Source of the DNA: Thelonectria olida
Taxonomy: Eukaryota > Ascomycota > Sordariomycetes > Hypocreales > Nectriaceae
DNA: 64,000 nt
Assembly (NCBI GenBank): GCA_020736575.1
Contig: JAGPYM010000002.1
Coordinates: forward strand, 3,162,001 to 3,226,000
Direction: 5' to 3'
Positions 46,494 to 59,653 of this stretch are shown piece by piece (position 1 is the stretch's first letter; every line of letters starts with the position of its first letter). The position numbers were made by a program, and so were the translations under genes. Under the pieces are notes generated by a model. It saw only the letters and a program-made list of their open reading frames with translations. It did not search any database and had not been told where the DNA came from.

Positions 46494-48372
46494 ATGGATA
46501 GTCGGCGGGAGCTTCGCAAGTTCCCTCGAGGGGAGAGATGTCCAGAATGTGGCGCGAGAAGATACTACCTGGAGAGTGGTCTCCGGTTCTGTTCCAATGG
46601 CCATCAAGTTGAGGTGCGTATTTGTCAGGCAAAGCGAGAGAGCTATCGGGAAAGGCTAACAAAAACGCAGGGATTTATTCAATTTGATGTCGGCGATGAA
46701 CAAGACGCCGGAAGGATGGGCAACGTGGTCAGGCGGGAGAAGGAGATCAAGGAGAAAGAACTGCGTCACCTCACCGGCCAGGCCGGCAAGAACCTTTACC
46801 TGGAGTGTCTTCAGTTGATTCTCAGGAATCAGATCCTTTGGCTAGTTGGATCCAAGGGCCACAGAGAAGAACTTGAGACTGTTGTTCGGGACCTTTGGGA
46901 TCTTCGCACCCGGGGTTCTAGCAGCCTCGCCGTGGATGATGATGATGATCCTCAGGGAGAGATGTTCAGCTCCCAGCCTGAAGCAACTGAGCCGGCCACG
47001 CAATCACTGAAAAACCATTCAAAGGCGCAGAGTTGGGATCCGGAACGAGACCAAAGTTGGCCGATGCCCAGGATGATTGACACGCTGGCACTTTGCTACC
47101 TGGGGTGCCTTTTGCTCCGAACTCCTACTAGCATCGGAGAAATCTGCAACTGGGTCAATGGAGGACACATGCCTTACAAGAGAGCGGTAAGTTCACTTTC
47201 TCTGCCAACCCGCCAGGTCTTTACTAACTGTTCTACGAGTACTATGATCTATCCCAAGAAATGCAAGACAGATTGCCCTCGCCGTACACGAAAGCCCTAA
47301 AGTTACCACTGCGAGCAACGCTTCAGGGAGCCGACCTGCACGAAGCTGTGATGGAATTAGCACTTTCATACCATCACAACTATGAAATGATCTTCCCTTT
47401 CATGAACGAGACAGTTACTTTGATCTACTACACAAGACAGCTGGCTCTACCAGGTTTGCTCCATATACAATCTCCCTACGTTCTCTGGGCTAACTGTTCC
47501 TCAGTGGAAGTGCTTATTACGGCTCGGGTTATCATTTCGGTTTTGAGCGTGACCTTTCAGCTGCCTATTGAAAAGACTCGATTGTTCGTTCTAGATTACC
47601 CCGAGATATTGCTTGTTGCTATTCTCATCGTTGCCACCAAACTATGCTATCCGCTTGGCCCTCATCCTTCATTGCTCAAGGACCTTGGTTCTGAGCAAGG
47701 ATTTACATTCAATTGGAGAAAATGGCAGGCCGCCATGGCTGAGCTCGACGACCCGTCAAAAGCATCAGATGGGCCCAGTCTCGAAAAGGTCACAGCGGAT
47801 CAAGTCACGTCGATGGCACCCCAGCAGCTCGACAAGTACTTTGCGCATGTTGCAAGCTTGGTCAGCAAGAATAGTATGATGCCACTCAATATGAGACGAG
47901 GCAGCAACGCTGACACTCATGCAGATGAAAATCCGATTACGAGATTCTTTCCCTCGGAAGATGCGCCTCCACTCGTACCCCCGCGCGAGGAGACTGCAGA
48001 GAGCGAAGTGGACATCCGGGCCAGGAATATATTGGAGCGAGTCCTTGAGTTTCGAGTACCTGATGGCGAAGAGTCAGGCAGCGAAGGCCAGATGCTGTCC
48101 AAGCCCAAACCCGCATATGAAGCATATCGTTCTGTAGAAGATCTTACAGAACACGCCAAGGCATTGTATGTGCGAGCAGGTAAGGCTCTATTCTTTCCCC
48201 CTCGAGTTTCTTTCTGCAAACATGACTAATAACTTTTACAGGAGAGGTTGCGGGCTTGTCATTGCAAGAAGTCGTTCGGGCGGTTTACATGTTCGAGCAA
48301 AGAATACTCACTTGGCAGAGGGAGAAGAAGCAAACCGAAGAAGCGGAGCATAGTTACATGATACCCAAGTAA
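46494..48372 (+). CDS. RRN7: RNA polymerase I initiation factor Rrn7 (TAF1B-like)
   Basis: Five exons, 46494-46613, 46671-47186, 47240-47453, 47505-48179 and 48242-48372, give 551 aa. Rrn7 is a TFIIB-related subunit of core factor and recruits RNA polymerase I to the ribosomal DNA promoter. It begins with a zinc ribbon, CPECGARRYYLESGLRFCSNGHQVEG (CxxC at about 16-19 and CSNGH near 33-37), a typical Rrn7 N terminus. Cyclin-like helices follow, including LALCYLGCLLLRTPTSIGEI and RQLALPVEVLITARVI. Introns 1 (57 bp) and 3 (51 bp) are multiples of three without in-frame stops, so unspliced messages would carry 19- and 17-residue insertions; splice signals and family sequence favour removal. The final exon ends HSYMIPK. 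Confidence 0.88.
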
Positions 48373-48697
48373 CAGCAAAATGCCTGAACTTGTCATGACT
48401 AATAGAAACCATTTATTGCTGACTGAATTGATGCTCAAAGGAGAAACCGCTGATATTCCGAGTCTCCCGACTGCCCTCGCCTTGGACAATGACGAGTTGT
48501 AACTGCTAATCTGGCTGGAGAGGTATCCACCTGCCTGCCTGGTCTTTCCAAGTTGCCTGAGGCGTTTTTGTGGTGCGGCACGTGACTCTCCCCATGGCCC
48601 TAGGGTTTTCTTTCGGTTGAACATTCGCCCCACCAAAAGTGCGCGCAGACTCGCATCTCCAAACTTCACATCGTCAGCGTCACAAAAATCAGTCAAG
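48373..48697. other. Promoter and leader of the ubiquitin-L40 gene
   Basis: About 325 bp between the RRN7 stop and the split start codon of the ubiquitin fusion gene. Should hold the RRN7 3' end, the ubiquitin-L40 promoter and its first, mostly non-coding exon. Confidence 0.5.
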
Positions 48698-49368
<671 letters not shown>

Positions 49369-50085
49369 ACGATTTCACCATGGACGGCGTCTGGGTTTTT
49401 GGCATTCCTGGGGTCGGCGGCGAAGAACAGAGGAGGGGTCCTTGTTCACGAATCTGGTTGTTTTTCAGTAGCATGTGCAGCTCAGGCAATACATTCTAGA
49501 TGATGCCGATGAACGGGTGCCGACGGTCTCTTGGGTTCGATCCCCTAAAAATGAAAATACATTCAAGTCAAGCGTTCCCTTCAATTTGTGTCGTGCCGAG
49601 ATGGTGCGAGTATGACGGGCTGATATTGGCGCTCGCGCTGGTGTTAGTTGAGGTGACGCATAAGATGCGATTGCAAGTCCTTGGTCTAAGCTGCCAATGA
49701 TTTGCATGCAACCAATTCCTCACAATGTAAATAATTGTCATACCCTGGTATCTTTAGTGTCAATACCCGCCTGGGAGCATTCGCTAGATTTTGGCCAGAA
49801 ATTAAATACGTATTGGATCCCACCCATGGCATGCATCCATGATGGATTGAGGCTCGCCGGCGGGTCCCATCTAAGAATCGGAAAAACCACGGCCCCATGT
49901 GAGACGCCGCGCGCGCTCCTGAATTACGACAACGGCCAGACTGTCACCAAGCTGTCAGCTCAAGTAGATCCTGGCAACCTGCGACATCACCAAGGCTTCT
50001 CCAACGCAACAATCCGCCGTTTTGCTATCAGCAACCCAGCTTCCCAAACGATTGTAGCTGCTGCAGAGACAGCTCGACCAACGCA
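49369..50085. other. Intergenic region
   Basis: About 720 bp between the ubiquitin-L40 stop and the Yip1-family start. A GGTTCGATCCC stretch at about 49536 resembles a tRNA B box but has no matching A box or acceptor stem. No gene supported. Confidence 0.5.
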
Positions 50086-51216
50086 ATGGCTGGGTCTGGA
50101 TACGACGCCGTCGTCGACGTGGATGACGAGGTACTGTCTGCCCCTCCAGCTGTTGGAGCTTCGAATCAACCGTCATGAGAAGCTCCATCGCCAACACCTC
50201 CCTGAGGCACACTCATGCCGTCTCTTTTCGCATGCGATTTACTAACAAGATGTTCCTTCTACCAGGGCGACCTCGGCCACACCGACCTCCAAGAGGACCT
50301 CGAATTCCACACGTCCAACTTCAACGACACAACGCCAGGCACCCGCGGCAAGCCTACATCAAGCGGCCTCCCCCCTCCCGCCACGGCATCGGGCTCCGGC
50401 TCGTCGAAACGATTCCTCTGGTCCATGAACTTCTACGCGCAGTTCTTCGACGTCGACACCTCTGCCGTGCTGTCGCGATGCTGGGCCGCCCTGTTCCCCC
50501 GCGCAAACTTCCTCGACGTCCTCGAGGGCAACCCGGACCTTTACGGACCCTTCTGGATCGCGACGACGGTTATCCTGATCTTGTTCTTGGGCGGCACGAT
50601 CAGCCAGTACATGTCATCGACTGGCAAGGCGCCATTTCTCTACGACTTTAAGTTACTGAGTGGTAAGTACTTATTATTATTATTATTATTTTTACTCGTT
50701 GCGTTGTTCATACCTGAAGTTGTTGCGCATATCTCCTCCCCCTAGATGACGAAGATGGTGATGCTAACGCTCACTCAACAAATAGGCGCCGCAGGTCTCA
50801 TCTACGGCTACACCCTCTTCATCCCCATGGGCCTGTTCCTCGCCCTCCGCTACTTCGGCTCCGAGTCGGCCAACCTGCTCGAGTGCTGGGCCCTCTACGG
50901 CTACTCCAACCTCATCTGGATCCCTGTTGCCCTCGTCAGCTCGTCGCCTCTCTCCGTCCTCAACTGGATCTTCGTCGGCATCGGCTTTGCCATGTCCGTT
51001 GTCTTTCTCCTACGCAATCTGTACCCCGTCCTCAGCGCTACCGACCGCCAAGTCAGCAAGATCCTGCTGGTCGTTGTCATAGTCCTACACGCCGGTTTGG
51101 CGCTCGCCATCAAGATCCTTTTCTTTGCGCACGGCAGCCCGGTCGCGAGCAAACCTGACGACAAGGGTGACAAGGGTGACAAGGGCGATGATAAGAAGAA
51201 GGAGGGTGACCACTAA
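50086..51216 (+). CDS. Yip1-domain membrane protein (YIPF1/2-like)
   Basis: Three exons, 50086-50130, 50266-50662 and 50786-51216, give 290 aa. Yip1-family proteins sit in Golgi/ER membranes and interact with Rab GTPases in vesicle traffic. After a hydrophilic N terminus with acidic blocks, the segment MNFYAQFFDVDTSAVLSRCWAALFPRANFLDVLEGNPDLYGPFWI is typical of the Yip1 domain, followed by about five hydrophobic segments (IATTVILILFLGG; LIYGYTLFIPMGLFLAL; SNLIWIPVALVSSSP; LNWIFVGIGFAMSVVFLL; ILLVVVIVLHAGLALAI). The C terminus carries a charged repeat DKGDKGDKGDD. Intron 2 has a TTA-repeat near its donor. Intron 1 splits the cytosolic head after 15 codons. Closer to YIPF1/2 than to Yip1 itself by the DLYGPFWI block; a definite ortholog name is not claimed. 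Confidence 0.87.
50671..50693 (+). repeat. (TTA)n in an intron
   Basis: About six TTA units immediately after the GTAAGTAC donor of intron 2 of the Yip1-family gene. Simple sequence repeat. Confidence 0.8.
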
Positions 51217-51590
51217 GCCCCTGGTGACGTACGTGCCGAGCTAAGAGGAGACGGCTTTTAGGGCAATAGGAATCGTTTCAAGGAAACAGGAGTTTCCAAT
51301 TGACAAGTTCACTAGAATGTATGGGGTATACTACGCTTTAGGCACGGGTTTGGACCAGGTATAAGTCCACGGAAGAAGGGGAATATCAGCTTCAGAAATG
51401 TATTTTGTACACTAGAACAAGGTAACGCATCCATTTGTTTCGGCCTGCTGCTTTTAGGGGCCTCGTTCATCCACGCCTCAAGTTGTCATAAGCGTAACCC
51501 TCGTAACCTGGTACTAGATAACTCCCGTCTGGTCCGTTGCCGATTCAATTATCGTACAAGATAGGCCTCCCTCCTGACGAGCGTGTTCCA
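51217..51590. other. Convergent 3' intergenic region
   Basis: About 370 bp between two convergent genes, without coding features. Presumably both 3' untranslated ends. Confidence 0.55.
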
Positions 51591-52302
51591 TTACGGCCCC
51601 TTGACCTTCTCGACAGGACCCTGGTTCTTGGCCCAGTCGTTCCAGCTTCCAGGGTACTCGCCAACCTTTTCGTACCCGGCGTTCTTGGCCAGGGCGGCAG
51701 CGCCTTTGGCGCGAACGCCGGCCTTGCAGTAGAAGAGCAGCTCAGTGTCCTTGGACGGCAGAGGGAAACCGTAGACGTCCTCAAAGTCCTCGCCCTTGAG
51801 GTGGAAGCTCTGGACAGCGGTGGTGATGGGGATGTTGATGGCGCCGGGGATCTTGCCGGTTTCGTAGAGCTCGACGGGTTCGCGCACATCTACGTTGAAA
51901 AAGCTCTGGTTGGCTACAGTGAGTTTTAAGGGCGCGCGTGTGTGACAACGTACCGACGATGATGATCTTCCTGTCCGGCTGCTCGACCATCTTCTTCAGC
52001 TCGGCAAACTCCCAGATGCGGCTGCCAGGTAGCGGATCGTTGTTTTCGACGGAGAAGTTGCGGCGCTGAAGCACGACGGGCTGCCTTGGGAAGTGTGGCG
52101 AGCGCTGGTGAACCTTGGGAACACCAGCAGCAGTACGGGGTTCGGCAGCGACAGCGGAAGCGGAAGCGGCGGGCCGAGCCACGGCGGAGGAGGAGAAGGA
52201 GAGGGCGCCGCAGAGGGCGGAAGCGAAGAAGCGCGTAGAAACCATGGCTGATGCTGATTTCCTGGATCCGGAGAGCGACGACGAGAGGAGCGAGGACGCC
52301 AT
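51591..52302 (-). CDS. Mitochondrial rhodanese-domain protein
   Basis: Two exons on the minus strand, 52302-51954 and 51913-51591, with a 40-bp intron (GTACGT...TGTAG), give 223 aa. Rhodaneses transfer sulfane sulfur from donors such as thiosulfate to acceptors. The domain is about residues 90-215, with VDVREPVELYETGKIPGAINIP and the active-site loop CKAGVR, the persulfide-forming Cys being 179. The first ~75 residues are rich in Ser/Ala/Arg without acidic residues (MASSLLSSSLSGSRK...VSTRFFASALCGAL), so mitochondrial import is likely. A second in-frame ATG (MVSTRFF) could give a slightly shorter presequence. Length fits a single-domain eukaryotic rhodanese with presequence. The 40-bp intron is short but its signals are good and the frame is restored. 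Substrate not determinable. Confidence 0.87.
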
Positions 52303-53269
52303 GGCGGATTGATTCTTTATGAATTGGAATTTATGTTGAGCAAATGGAGACGGTTAAGCTTTGGTGGGATTGGATTGGCATACGTACGTGCGCAAGGTAT
52401 TTGCCCTATAACTATGAGGTATCGCGAATATGCGTAGGTAACTTACCGTAACTTGGAGGTTGTTCCGGAATTGAAATGGGGTTGGAGCCGTCGTTCGCAG
52501 GTGTTGTTGCTCCAATTGGCCTCCTACCAATGAGGGATAGGGCGGGGAGGAAGCTTGGGCCTGCTCCCCGCTGCCATGCAGATGGATGGTGTAGGATGCT
52601 GGAGGACAAAGTGATTTTATGAGATGACCTACGTACTTCGTACATACTAATTTATCCCCCTTCAAGAGCTATCATGTCTCGATGAGGAGTTGCTTTCTAA
52701 TACGTTAAATTATTATATGCCCTCTCTGCAAAACAGAAAAAAGACTATCGAGAATCTAGTTAGTTAACGTGTCCGTAGATCTCTGCCTTTTGGCGCCGCA
52801 TGTTGCCTTCCCATGGTTCTTTCTAATATTTGTTCTTCATTTATTGTCTGGTTGTCCAACTACCATGCGCCTGGATGCTTGATATCGATGGCCTGCGGCC
52901 TAAGGGAAAACGCTCACCGGCGTCTCAACTATATACACAGAGAATACCCATTACAACTGATAGCCCATCATGCCACTGCCCCATTTCCCAGGGGGATGCA
53001 CTGGGTTCCGTCAACGAAGCTAGCTAACTCCTCTAGAGCTCAACACCTCCTGGCTAAGAAGGGTTGAGGGCTCGTCGGCTCCAGTTGAGTTCTTAGTCCT
53101 GCTGTTGCATCGTCTCATTTTCTACATCGGCCATCTACCTGCCCCTGCACCTCTGCCAACTACCCATTGGCTGACTCGTCGTGGCTGAGAGGTGTGGGGT
53201 TGGCTGTCACATCGCTGACCTCTGGCCTGTGTCATGCTTCAGCCGCACAGCGACTTCACTCGACAACTT
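52303..53269. other. Intergenic region
   Basis: About 970 bp between the rhodanese start and the ERG5 stop, both on the minus strand. AT-rich at 52600-52750. It should hold the rhodanese promoter. No gene supported. Confidence 0.55.
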
Positions 53270-55134
53270 TTACCACTTTCGTCTCTCCATGGTGAGAGGG
53301 CAGTCATCCTAATTCTTGTCAGTCATCACAATCTACCAATAATTCTCTCAACAACCAAAAAAAACTTACCATAGGGAAGATGGTAGCAAACACTTTAATC
53401 TCCTCCGACCTAGGAGTGGCATGGTGCTTCCAGTCCAGCATCACCGACGCCTTTCCAATGAGCAGCGCCAGATTCAACTGGGCGTAAGTCTGACCCAGGC
53501 AGTAGTGGGGACCAACGCCAAACACGAGGTAGTTCTTCTTGCCCTTCTCCTCGGCATCACCCGTGTAGTATCGTTCAGGGTCGAAGTGGTCGGGGTTCTC
53601 GTAAACATCAGGGTCGTGGAGGGCCAAATAAGTCGTGGGGATCAACATCGAACCTATAAATCATGTCGGTTAGTACTCGTGCCAAGGAACACAAAACAAA
53701 GCCGTAATTTCACCAACCTTTGGGAACAGTATAGGTATCAGTGATGGGGAAAGCCTTCTTGGTGACATATGGGACCATAAGAACCGGAGGGCGATATCGC
53801 AGGAGCTCACGGACCACGGCGCGCGTGTAAGTCAAGGACTCGAGCTGATCCATGTTGATCTCAGCATTGGGGTCGTTGTTTCGGATCGCCATGTTCTCCT
53901 CTCGGACACGGTCAAGGACGTCGGGGCGCTGAGCCATGGTCTGGAAAAGCCATGTAGCAGCGCTGCTGGTGGCGTCCTGCGAAGCGAAAAGGAAGGTAAA
54001 GATGGTCTGGGAAATCTCATAGTCGGTAAACATGCGCAGAAGGGGCTGGGGCTTCTCGATGCCTTCAGTGTTGCCCTTCTCCTCAGCCTCACGCCAATCC
54101 TGTGACTTCAACATCTGCTGAACCCAGCCGTCCATGATGCAGGTGACCTCACCGCCAGCGGCCATGCGGACCTTGCTCTTGGCGGCGCACTTGGCAAACT
54201 CGCTCAGAACCATATCAGCAGCCTTTTTGCCGTACCACGTCTTGGTAAACGGAAGGATGATGGGGAAGTTGACAAGTTCAAGAGCGGCTGTGATGAGGTA
54301 GTAGTCGTCGGAGATCTTCTTGACAGCCTCATCCGAGATGTAGTGACCGACAAAGGTACGGCAAGACACAGCACACATGACGTCGCGGAACTCGGTCATG
54401 AAGGGAATGGGCTTGCCGTTGTTTTCCTTGGTGAGGTTGACGAAACGCTCGAAATAGGTGTTGTACACCTCCTCCTGACCAGGCAGATAGCACTCAAGGG
54501 CCTTGCGGGTGAAGAGGTTGTTGAGACCCTTGCGGAAGTCGACATGGGGCTTGCCATCGAGGAAGACCCAGTTATCGTGCCCGAGGAGCTTGACAGCGAC
54601 GTCGACGACGCAGGGCTTGACGTACGAGGGCGAGTTGAGAACCTTGCGAGCCATATCACGGGTCGAAGCGATAACGACGAACCTGGACAAGAAAAAGTCA
54701 GCGAATGTGAGACCAAGAGTGCTACAACAGCGATATGGCTTACTTGTGGAAGACGGAAACGCAACTGAGGGGACCGCTGCACCACTTGGCATAGTACTCC
54801 TCAAACTTGGGGTCCATGGACTGGAGGAAGGGGCCAATGAAGGGCATCTTCCACGAAGGGCCAACGATGGAGCCCTTGCTCATGATGTAGCTGACTGTTC
54901 AGAAGGGGTATGATATCAGCAAGATTGGTCGTCGAATCCAATTGGAGAAGTCAAGAACATACTCTGATCATAGACAACACACATAAGGAACAGAGTAAGA
55001 AGAACAGTCAAGAGACCAGCATTGGAGATGACCTCGACAACATAGTCAAGTTGGGGAGGAATGTTGACATTGCCGTACTTGGCGCTGGCCAGGACAGACG
55101 TGAAGCCCGAGGCCGTCGAGTTGACGACGCTCAT
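53270..55134 (-). CDS. ERG5: Sterol C-22 desaturase (CYP61)
   Basis: Five exons on the minus strand, 55134-54963, 54894-54744, 54682-53718, 53653-53370 and 53308-53270, give 536 aa. Erg5 introduces the C22-23 double bond into the side chain late in ergosterol synthesis, as a haem monooxygenase in the ER. The N terminus has a membrane anchor at about residues 35-55 ([21 protein letters not shown]). CYP61 hallmarks follow: [12 protein letters not shown], the [20 protein letters not shown] block, the I-helix [23 protein letters not shown] (the E-x-x-R motif), and the haem-binding [11 protein letters not shown] with axial Cys481. It is not CYP51, which has a different I-helix and haem segment. 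The third intron uses GTTGGT, a weaker donor. The last exon encodes only 13 codons (ending ERRKW). Azoles act on CYP51, but CYP61 can also bind them. Confidence 0.95.
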
Positions 55135-56890
55135 TGCGACTGAGGGAGTGAGAGTCGAAGGCCGAAAGAGTATACGAATCGAGTGGTGGTTGGTTGAGGA
55201 TGGTGTCGAGAAAGGGAGACGACGAGTATGCTTCCGGCGTCGAGCGATACGTCAGTTGGTGTTTCCGGGTGTGTGCCGTGTCGGACCGAACAGGAACCAG
55301 AGACGATCACGACGAGGCGTGAAAGATGGCCAAACACCAGAGATATGAAGAACTCTTGGGTGTGAGAAGGGACTGGACCGCCGAATCGAGGATGAAAAGA
55401 AAAGGAAAAGAAAGGGAAGGGCGTGGGGAAAGGAAGACAATTGAGATGGGATTGACGGCGGAGCGAGGAGACGTTAGTAATTCCCGGATGGCACCGCAAG
55501 CGCTGGGCAGATCAGGGACTCTGCGATGGGGAGCAAAAAAGTAGGGCTCCGGGGTCCCGGGGGTGTGTCCAAGGGTGTGATTGTGGTGTCTTAGTGGAGG
55601 AGCAAGAAGCAGAAGATGGTGAAGAAGTGGAGGAGAGTCCGTGTTTTGATTGAGTTTGGCAGTTTCCCTTCCCGTCGTATCTCTTTTAATATTGGGAGCG
55701 CCTCCCTCCACCAGTTCCCTCTTATTTTCTTTCTGGTTGGATTCCTTTGCTTGACTCTCTTCTCGCTCAACTTCGCTCATCAACTTTTAAATCCGAACAA
55801 GGGGTCAAGCTGAGCAATGGGTCTTGGGGGGGGGCGTGTGTACATGCCGCCGTGGTGGAAGCTTTTGGTGGGGATGTTGGAAAGCCACAAATGCTACGGC
55901 AGCAAGTCAGGTATGGAGGTATCCGTACATCTCTCTCTGCCCGTAACCCTAAGACGACGGAGTAACTGTGAATAATGCTGCACGGAGTAGCAGGGGTAGC
56001 TGCAATGTCAAACCAGCTCAATAAATGCGATAGGAAAGGAACGGAACGGGGGCAATGTCACAAGAATAAAATCCTCAATGAGACGAGTAACAACAGTAAC
56101 ACACGCACACACACAGAGGTACGAATACAGGGCGAGTGGCTTGAAGAGAAAAGCACTACCCGTTGCGCGCAGGCGGAGACTAAACTAATAAAGGGCAAGC
56201 GCCAATGCGTGTGGGTTCGGTGAATGTATTCACTCTCTTGTCAAACAAGGAGGTGAGAATACATGTGGGAGATGAGGGAATCTCTCCTCCATCTCATTTT
56301 TTTCTTCCATTTTTCCCGCGGCACCTACCACCTCAATAACTTGCCTATCTCTGTTTCCGCGGGGCAATCCACCTAGATAATTGCCTGTCGTGGTCTAGCG
56401 CGGCGTTTTGGTTGGGTAAAATCTCAAAAAAGAAGCTTGGTCAACTTAAAGAAAGGCCCGGGGCGGCTCCTTCCCACTCACACTCACGCGCATTCGCAAA
56501 CACACTTCGTCATCGTTGGCTGCGTGTCCGTGTTACTGTACCTGAGGAGGGCGTGGGCTTAGTCAAATATCGTCCCAATTGCCATTCATCACAACAGGAA
56601 GATTGTGTGGCACGGGTGCACCCAACAACCACCATCCACCATGTTCACCACCCTCCATCTCTGATGTTAGTTCCGGCCGGTTGCGTGAGCTCCGAACTAC
56701 GCGAAAAACAGACCACTTTACGGCTGCTGCTGCAACCGTGACCGCGGACCAACTGCCTCCCGTCGCGGACACGGAAGGAACAAACGAGGCCGAAAAAGAA
56801 TTGAAGTTGAGAAAAATGATGTACCACGTCAATTAATTTCACGATAACTTCAAACAACTTCCATGTTATTTCTATCTTTGGATTGAGGGC

Positions 56891-56920
56891 TTCTCTCTTC
56901 TTCTTCTTCTTCTCCTTCTT
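56891..56920 (+). repeat. CTT-rich microsatellite
   Basis: Imperfect CTT trinucleotide repeat in the ERG5-VPS52 spacer. Simple sequence repeat only. Confidence 0.75.
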
Positions 56921-58158
56921 TGCGTCTTCTTGCCATCGTAACGCATCCTCTGTCTTCGTCCCCGTTTTAAAGCTCACCAGCGGCGCGCCCATGCTTCGTT
57001 CCTATGCTTCCCGGCCAGATCCATCCCAACCTGGCGGATTTGCTCGTCATTGGCCCTCGACCGACTCTACCCTTGCTTCATGATCCCGCCATGCACGAGG
57101 TTCGACAAAAAAGTTCTATCTAACTAATGCCCATGGCGGTGTCCAGAAGTTGAAACTCCGCTGACAACTCACAGGTTGCTTCCACTCTTTCCTGGTCAGG
57201 TATGAACGAACATGCCCCGCTTGACTGCGTGAGTCTTCGAGCTGCTGTGAAACATTTCTTCAAACATCTGTTAGACTTACCGCCCATCTCGAGGGCACGA
57301 TTCAAAGAGTGTTTACTCGAATATCAGCCTATCACGTCTCTCGTCTGAAGCCCAGTGGTCGCTGCACGTATTCGGGACCCTACATAGCAACCGGACAAAG
57401 ACACCTTCAATCGGAAAATATCAGATTCGGGCTCAATGGCGAAGAGACAGCCCGCTTGCTTCTTCATAGTTGGCCTTTGGCGCAACAAATATCATCCTCA
57501 AAGATAAATAGTAAAACACGAAGTACTCAAGCACCGCAGCCGTATCTCTGTGACGTCTATTCGTTCGGTGTGTACGATAAACTCCTGACAAGGTTGTCAA
57601 CCCGTTGAACTCCACGGGCCCGGCCGGTACTGGATATCGGCACGCGAGAATAATGGTGTCTTCATCCCGATCTCCAATCCTAGAGGCTGCAAAGTTATCT
57701 TGTCATCAGATAACCCACAACTTTCGGGGTCGAATTGAAGGTGACACCTGATGTCGCGACGCAAAGATCTCCATTCACTTAGATACGACCTACGGCTGCA
57801 CTGTAAGCTAACTTCATCTGTCAAGCCAACAAGGGTCTCACAACGGTGACCAGATTTCGCAACTGCCAGACACACTGGCTTGGCAGCAAGGGGACGAGCC
57901 CCAGGATACTAATTGGCCCATCTTCCTATCGAGCCTCGCGGGGACGTGAAGGGCACCAGGGCGTCTGCCCAGTCACAACATGGAACGAGAACAGGGGACG
58001 GGGATTTGCTCAGATGGTGAACCATCCATTTCAGCCAAGACTCCCCCCACCCCAATCTGTCCCATCTTTTCAAACTGGCCCGGGCCCGTAAACTCCGGTC
58101 AATCCCGCGGGGCCGCATCGTCGTATTCGTCTCCGTCAACCAGGTGCACGTCTTCTTG

Positions 58159-58183
58159 CGCTGTCGCTGTCGCTGTCGCTGTC
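58159..58183 (+). repeat. (CGCTGT)4 microsatellite
   Basis: Four perfect CGCTGT hexanucleotide units in the ERG5-VPS52 spacer. Similar in unit size, but not in sequence, to the CAGTCG repeat at 5.1 kb. Confidence 0.85.
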
Positions 58184-59653
58184 TGGTTGCTCCTCAACAG
58201 ATAACTAGTTAGTGAATAGATCCATTAAAGAGACTCGCCCGCTGCAGATTCATCAATATACAGGGAGATGAGGAATTGACACAATTCTCACGAGGGGTCG
58301 ACTTTGTATTCCGCTCAGGTCCGGACTCTCTCGTAAACCACATGGCTCCCGGGGTCGCTACCGCTCCCGTACCGAGGGGTTGCTCGCAACGGTGTTGTGT
58401 CTTCGGGAGGGATCCCGCTCAACAAAGTCATTGGCCACTCTGCTTCTCCACAGCCAAGTGACATTGACCGCCCTTCAGATGACTAATAAAGCAGCCAAGG
58501 TGGTTCATGCTCGATCCAGATCCATGCTCCAGCCCAGCCGGACACGAATACGAATAAGGGTTGGTCGCCAAAGGAACCATGAATGGTTACGCCAAAAGCC
58601 GCCAGCGATTAACGATTGTTCAGGACCTTTTTATCCCGAATTCGACTTTGCATCATCAGCGCCAGGGGCTTGTTGGGGCAACCACCTCACTGCGAGTGTG
58701 CTCTCCCGTGTCTCGTCTCGGCGCACAACCATTACAACCCCCAATCCACTGATGCATGGCAACTTACTTGTTTGCCTATCGAACTTGGGGACGGAGAACG
58801 GCTCATCTGCCTGTCGAGCACATCCTCGTCTTGAATTCGAGATAGGCAGGACACCAATAATGCCCTCTTCTCTCCCTTTTCCCTCATTCCGGTACGTTTC
58901 TAAGCAGGATTCAGGGGAACATCTACGCAACTATAGAAGTGGTATGGATCCCGGAACATGGCGATGAACGCCAGCTGTGGTCGAATAACGTTATTGCGAT
59001 GCGCCGTACCTGATGCCTCTTCGACGTCATGTCTACCAAATCCCACCTATTGTCTAAGCCAAGCTCATGTGGGTTAGTCTCCCGCATGGCGAGGTAAGCG
59101 ACAGCATTGCTCAAGGATGAGAGTCGTAACGGATCGATATGAGCGTATACACGGATAATCTTGAAATTGACTGCGCCATACTCTTATTCGTATCGTGCTT
59201 TGAGTTTCGTTGTTGACATTACTCTGGAAGGCAATACCCATTACAGTATTCATGATTATCTACCTTAATTGCCCCTTTGCGAAGGGTCCATCGAAGGTGG
59301 GTGTTAACTACCGATGTACGTACCCGTACAGGGTAGGGCTATGTGAAAGAGGCAGGCGGGGTTATTGTGGCGGTGCCTGAATATTCCAGCCACAGGATCG
59401 ACCGTCAATGGCCGGCGATTAAGTTGACCAATGAAGAGCTTCTTCCACACCGAGCCACAACGAGCTGCCGTAGCCTTGCTTGCAAGCTGGCTGGAGGCTC
59501 GCTGACACTCTGTGCTGAATACGTAGCCTCGCGAGCATTGCATCCTCATTCCCACCGCATCCAAATTATTCGCTGCCGACCATGTCATGATCTTAACCAT
59601 ATACTAGATTCAACCACATACTATCATCCCCTCTCCATCCCTCCCCCGTCGCC

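Larger units (their letters stand above)
55135..59653. promoter_or_regulatory. 4.5 kb divergent spacer between ERG5 and VPS52
   Basis: No protein gene is supported between the two divergent start codons. It should hold both promoters. A CTT-rich run at 56891-56920, a CGCTGT repeat at 58159-58183 and several Arg/Ser-rich open frames occur. The longest frame, 58380-58967 (195 codons), has no recognisable domain and no flanking splice signals, so it was not accepted. Confidence 0.55.

Noticed and set aside
49530..49552. GGTTCGATCCC, a tRNA B-box-like sequence
   Set aside because: No A box or D-arm at the right distance upstream, and the flanking bases do not form an acceptor stem.
53270..55134. 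CYP51 (sterol 14-demethylase)
   Set aside because: The I-helix ([13 protein letters not shown]), the haem segment ([11 protein letters not shown]) and the N-terminal blocks are those of CYP61/ERG5.
58380..58967. 195-codon plus-strand open frame
   Set aside because: No recognisable domain, Arg/Ser-rich composition of a chance frame, no splice or start context.
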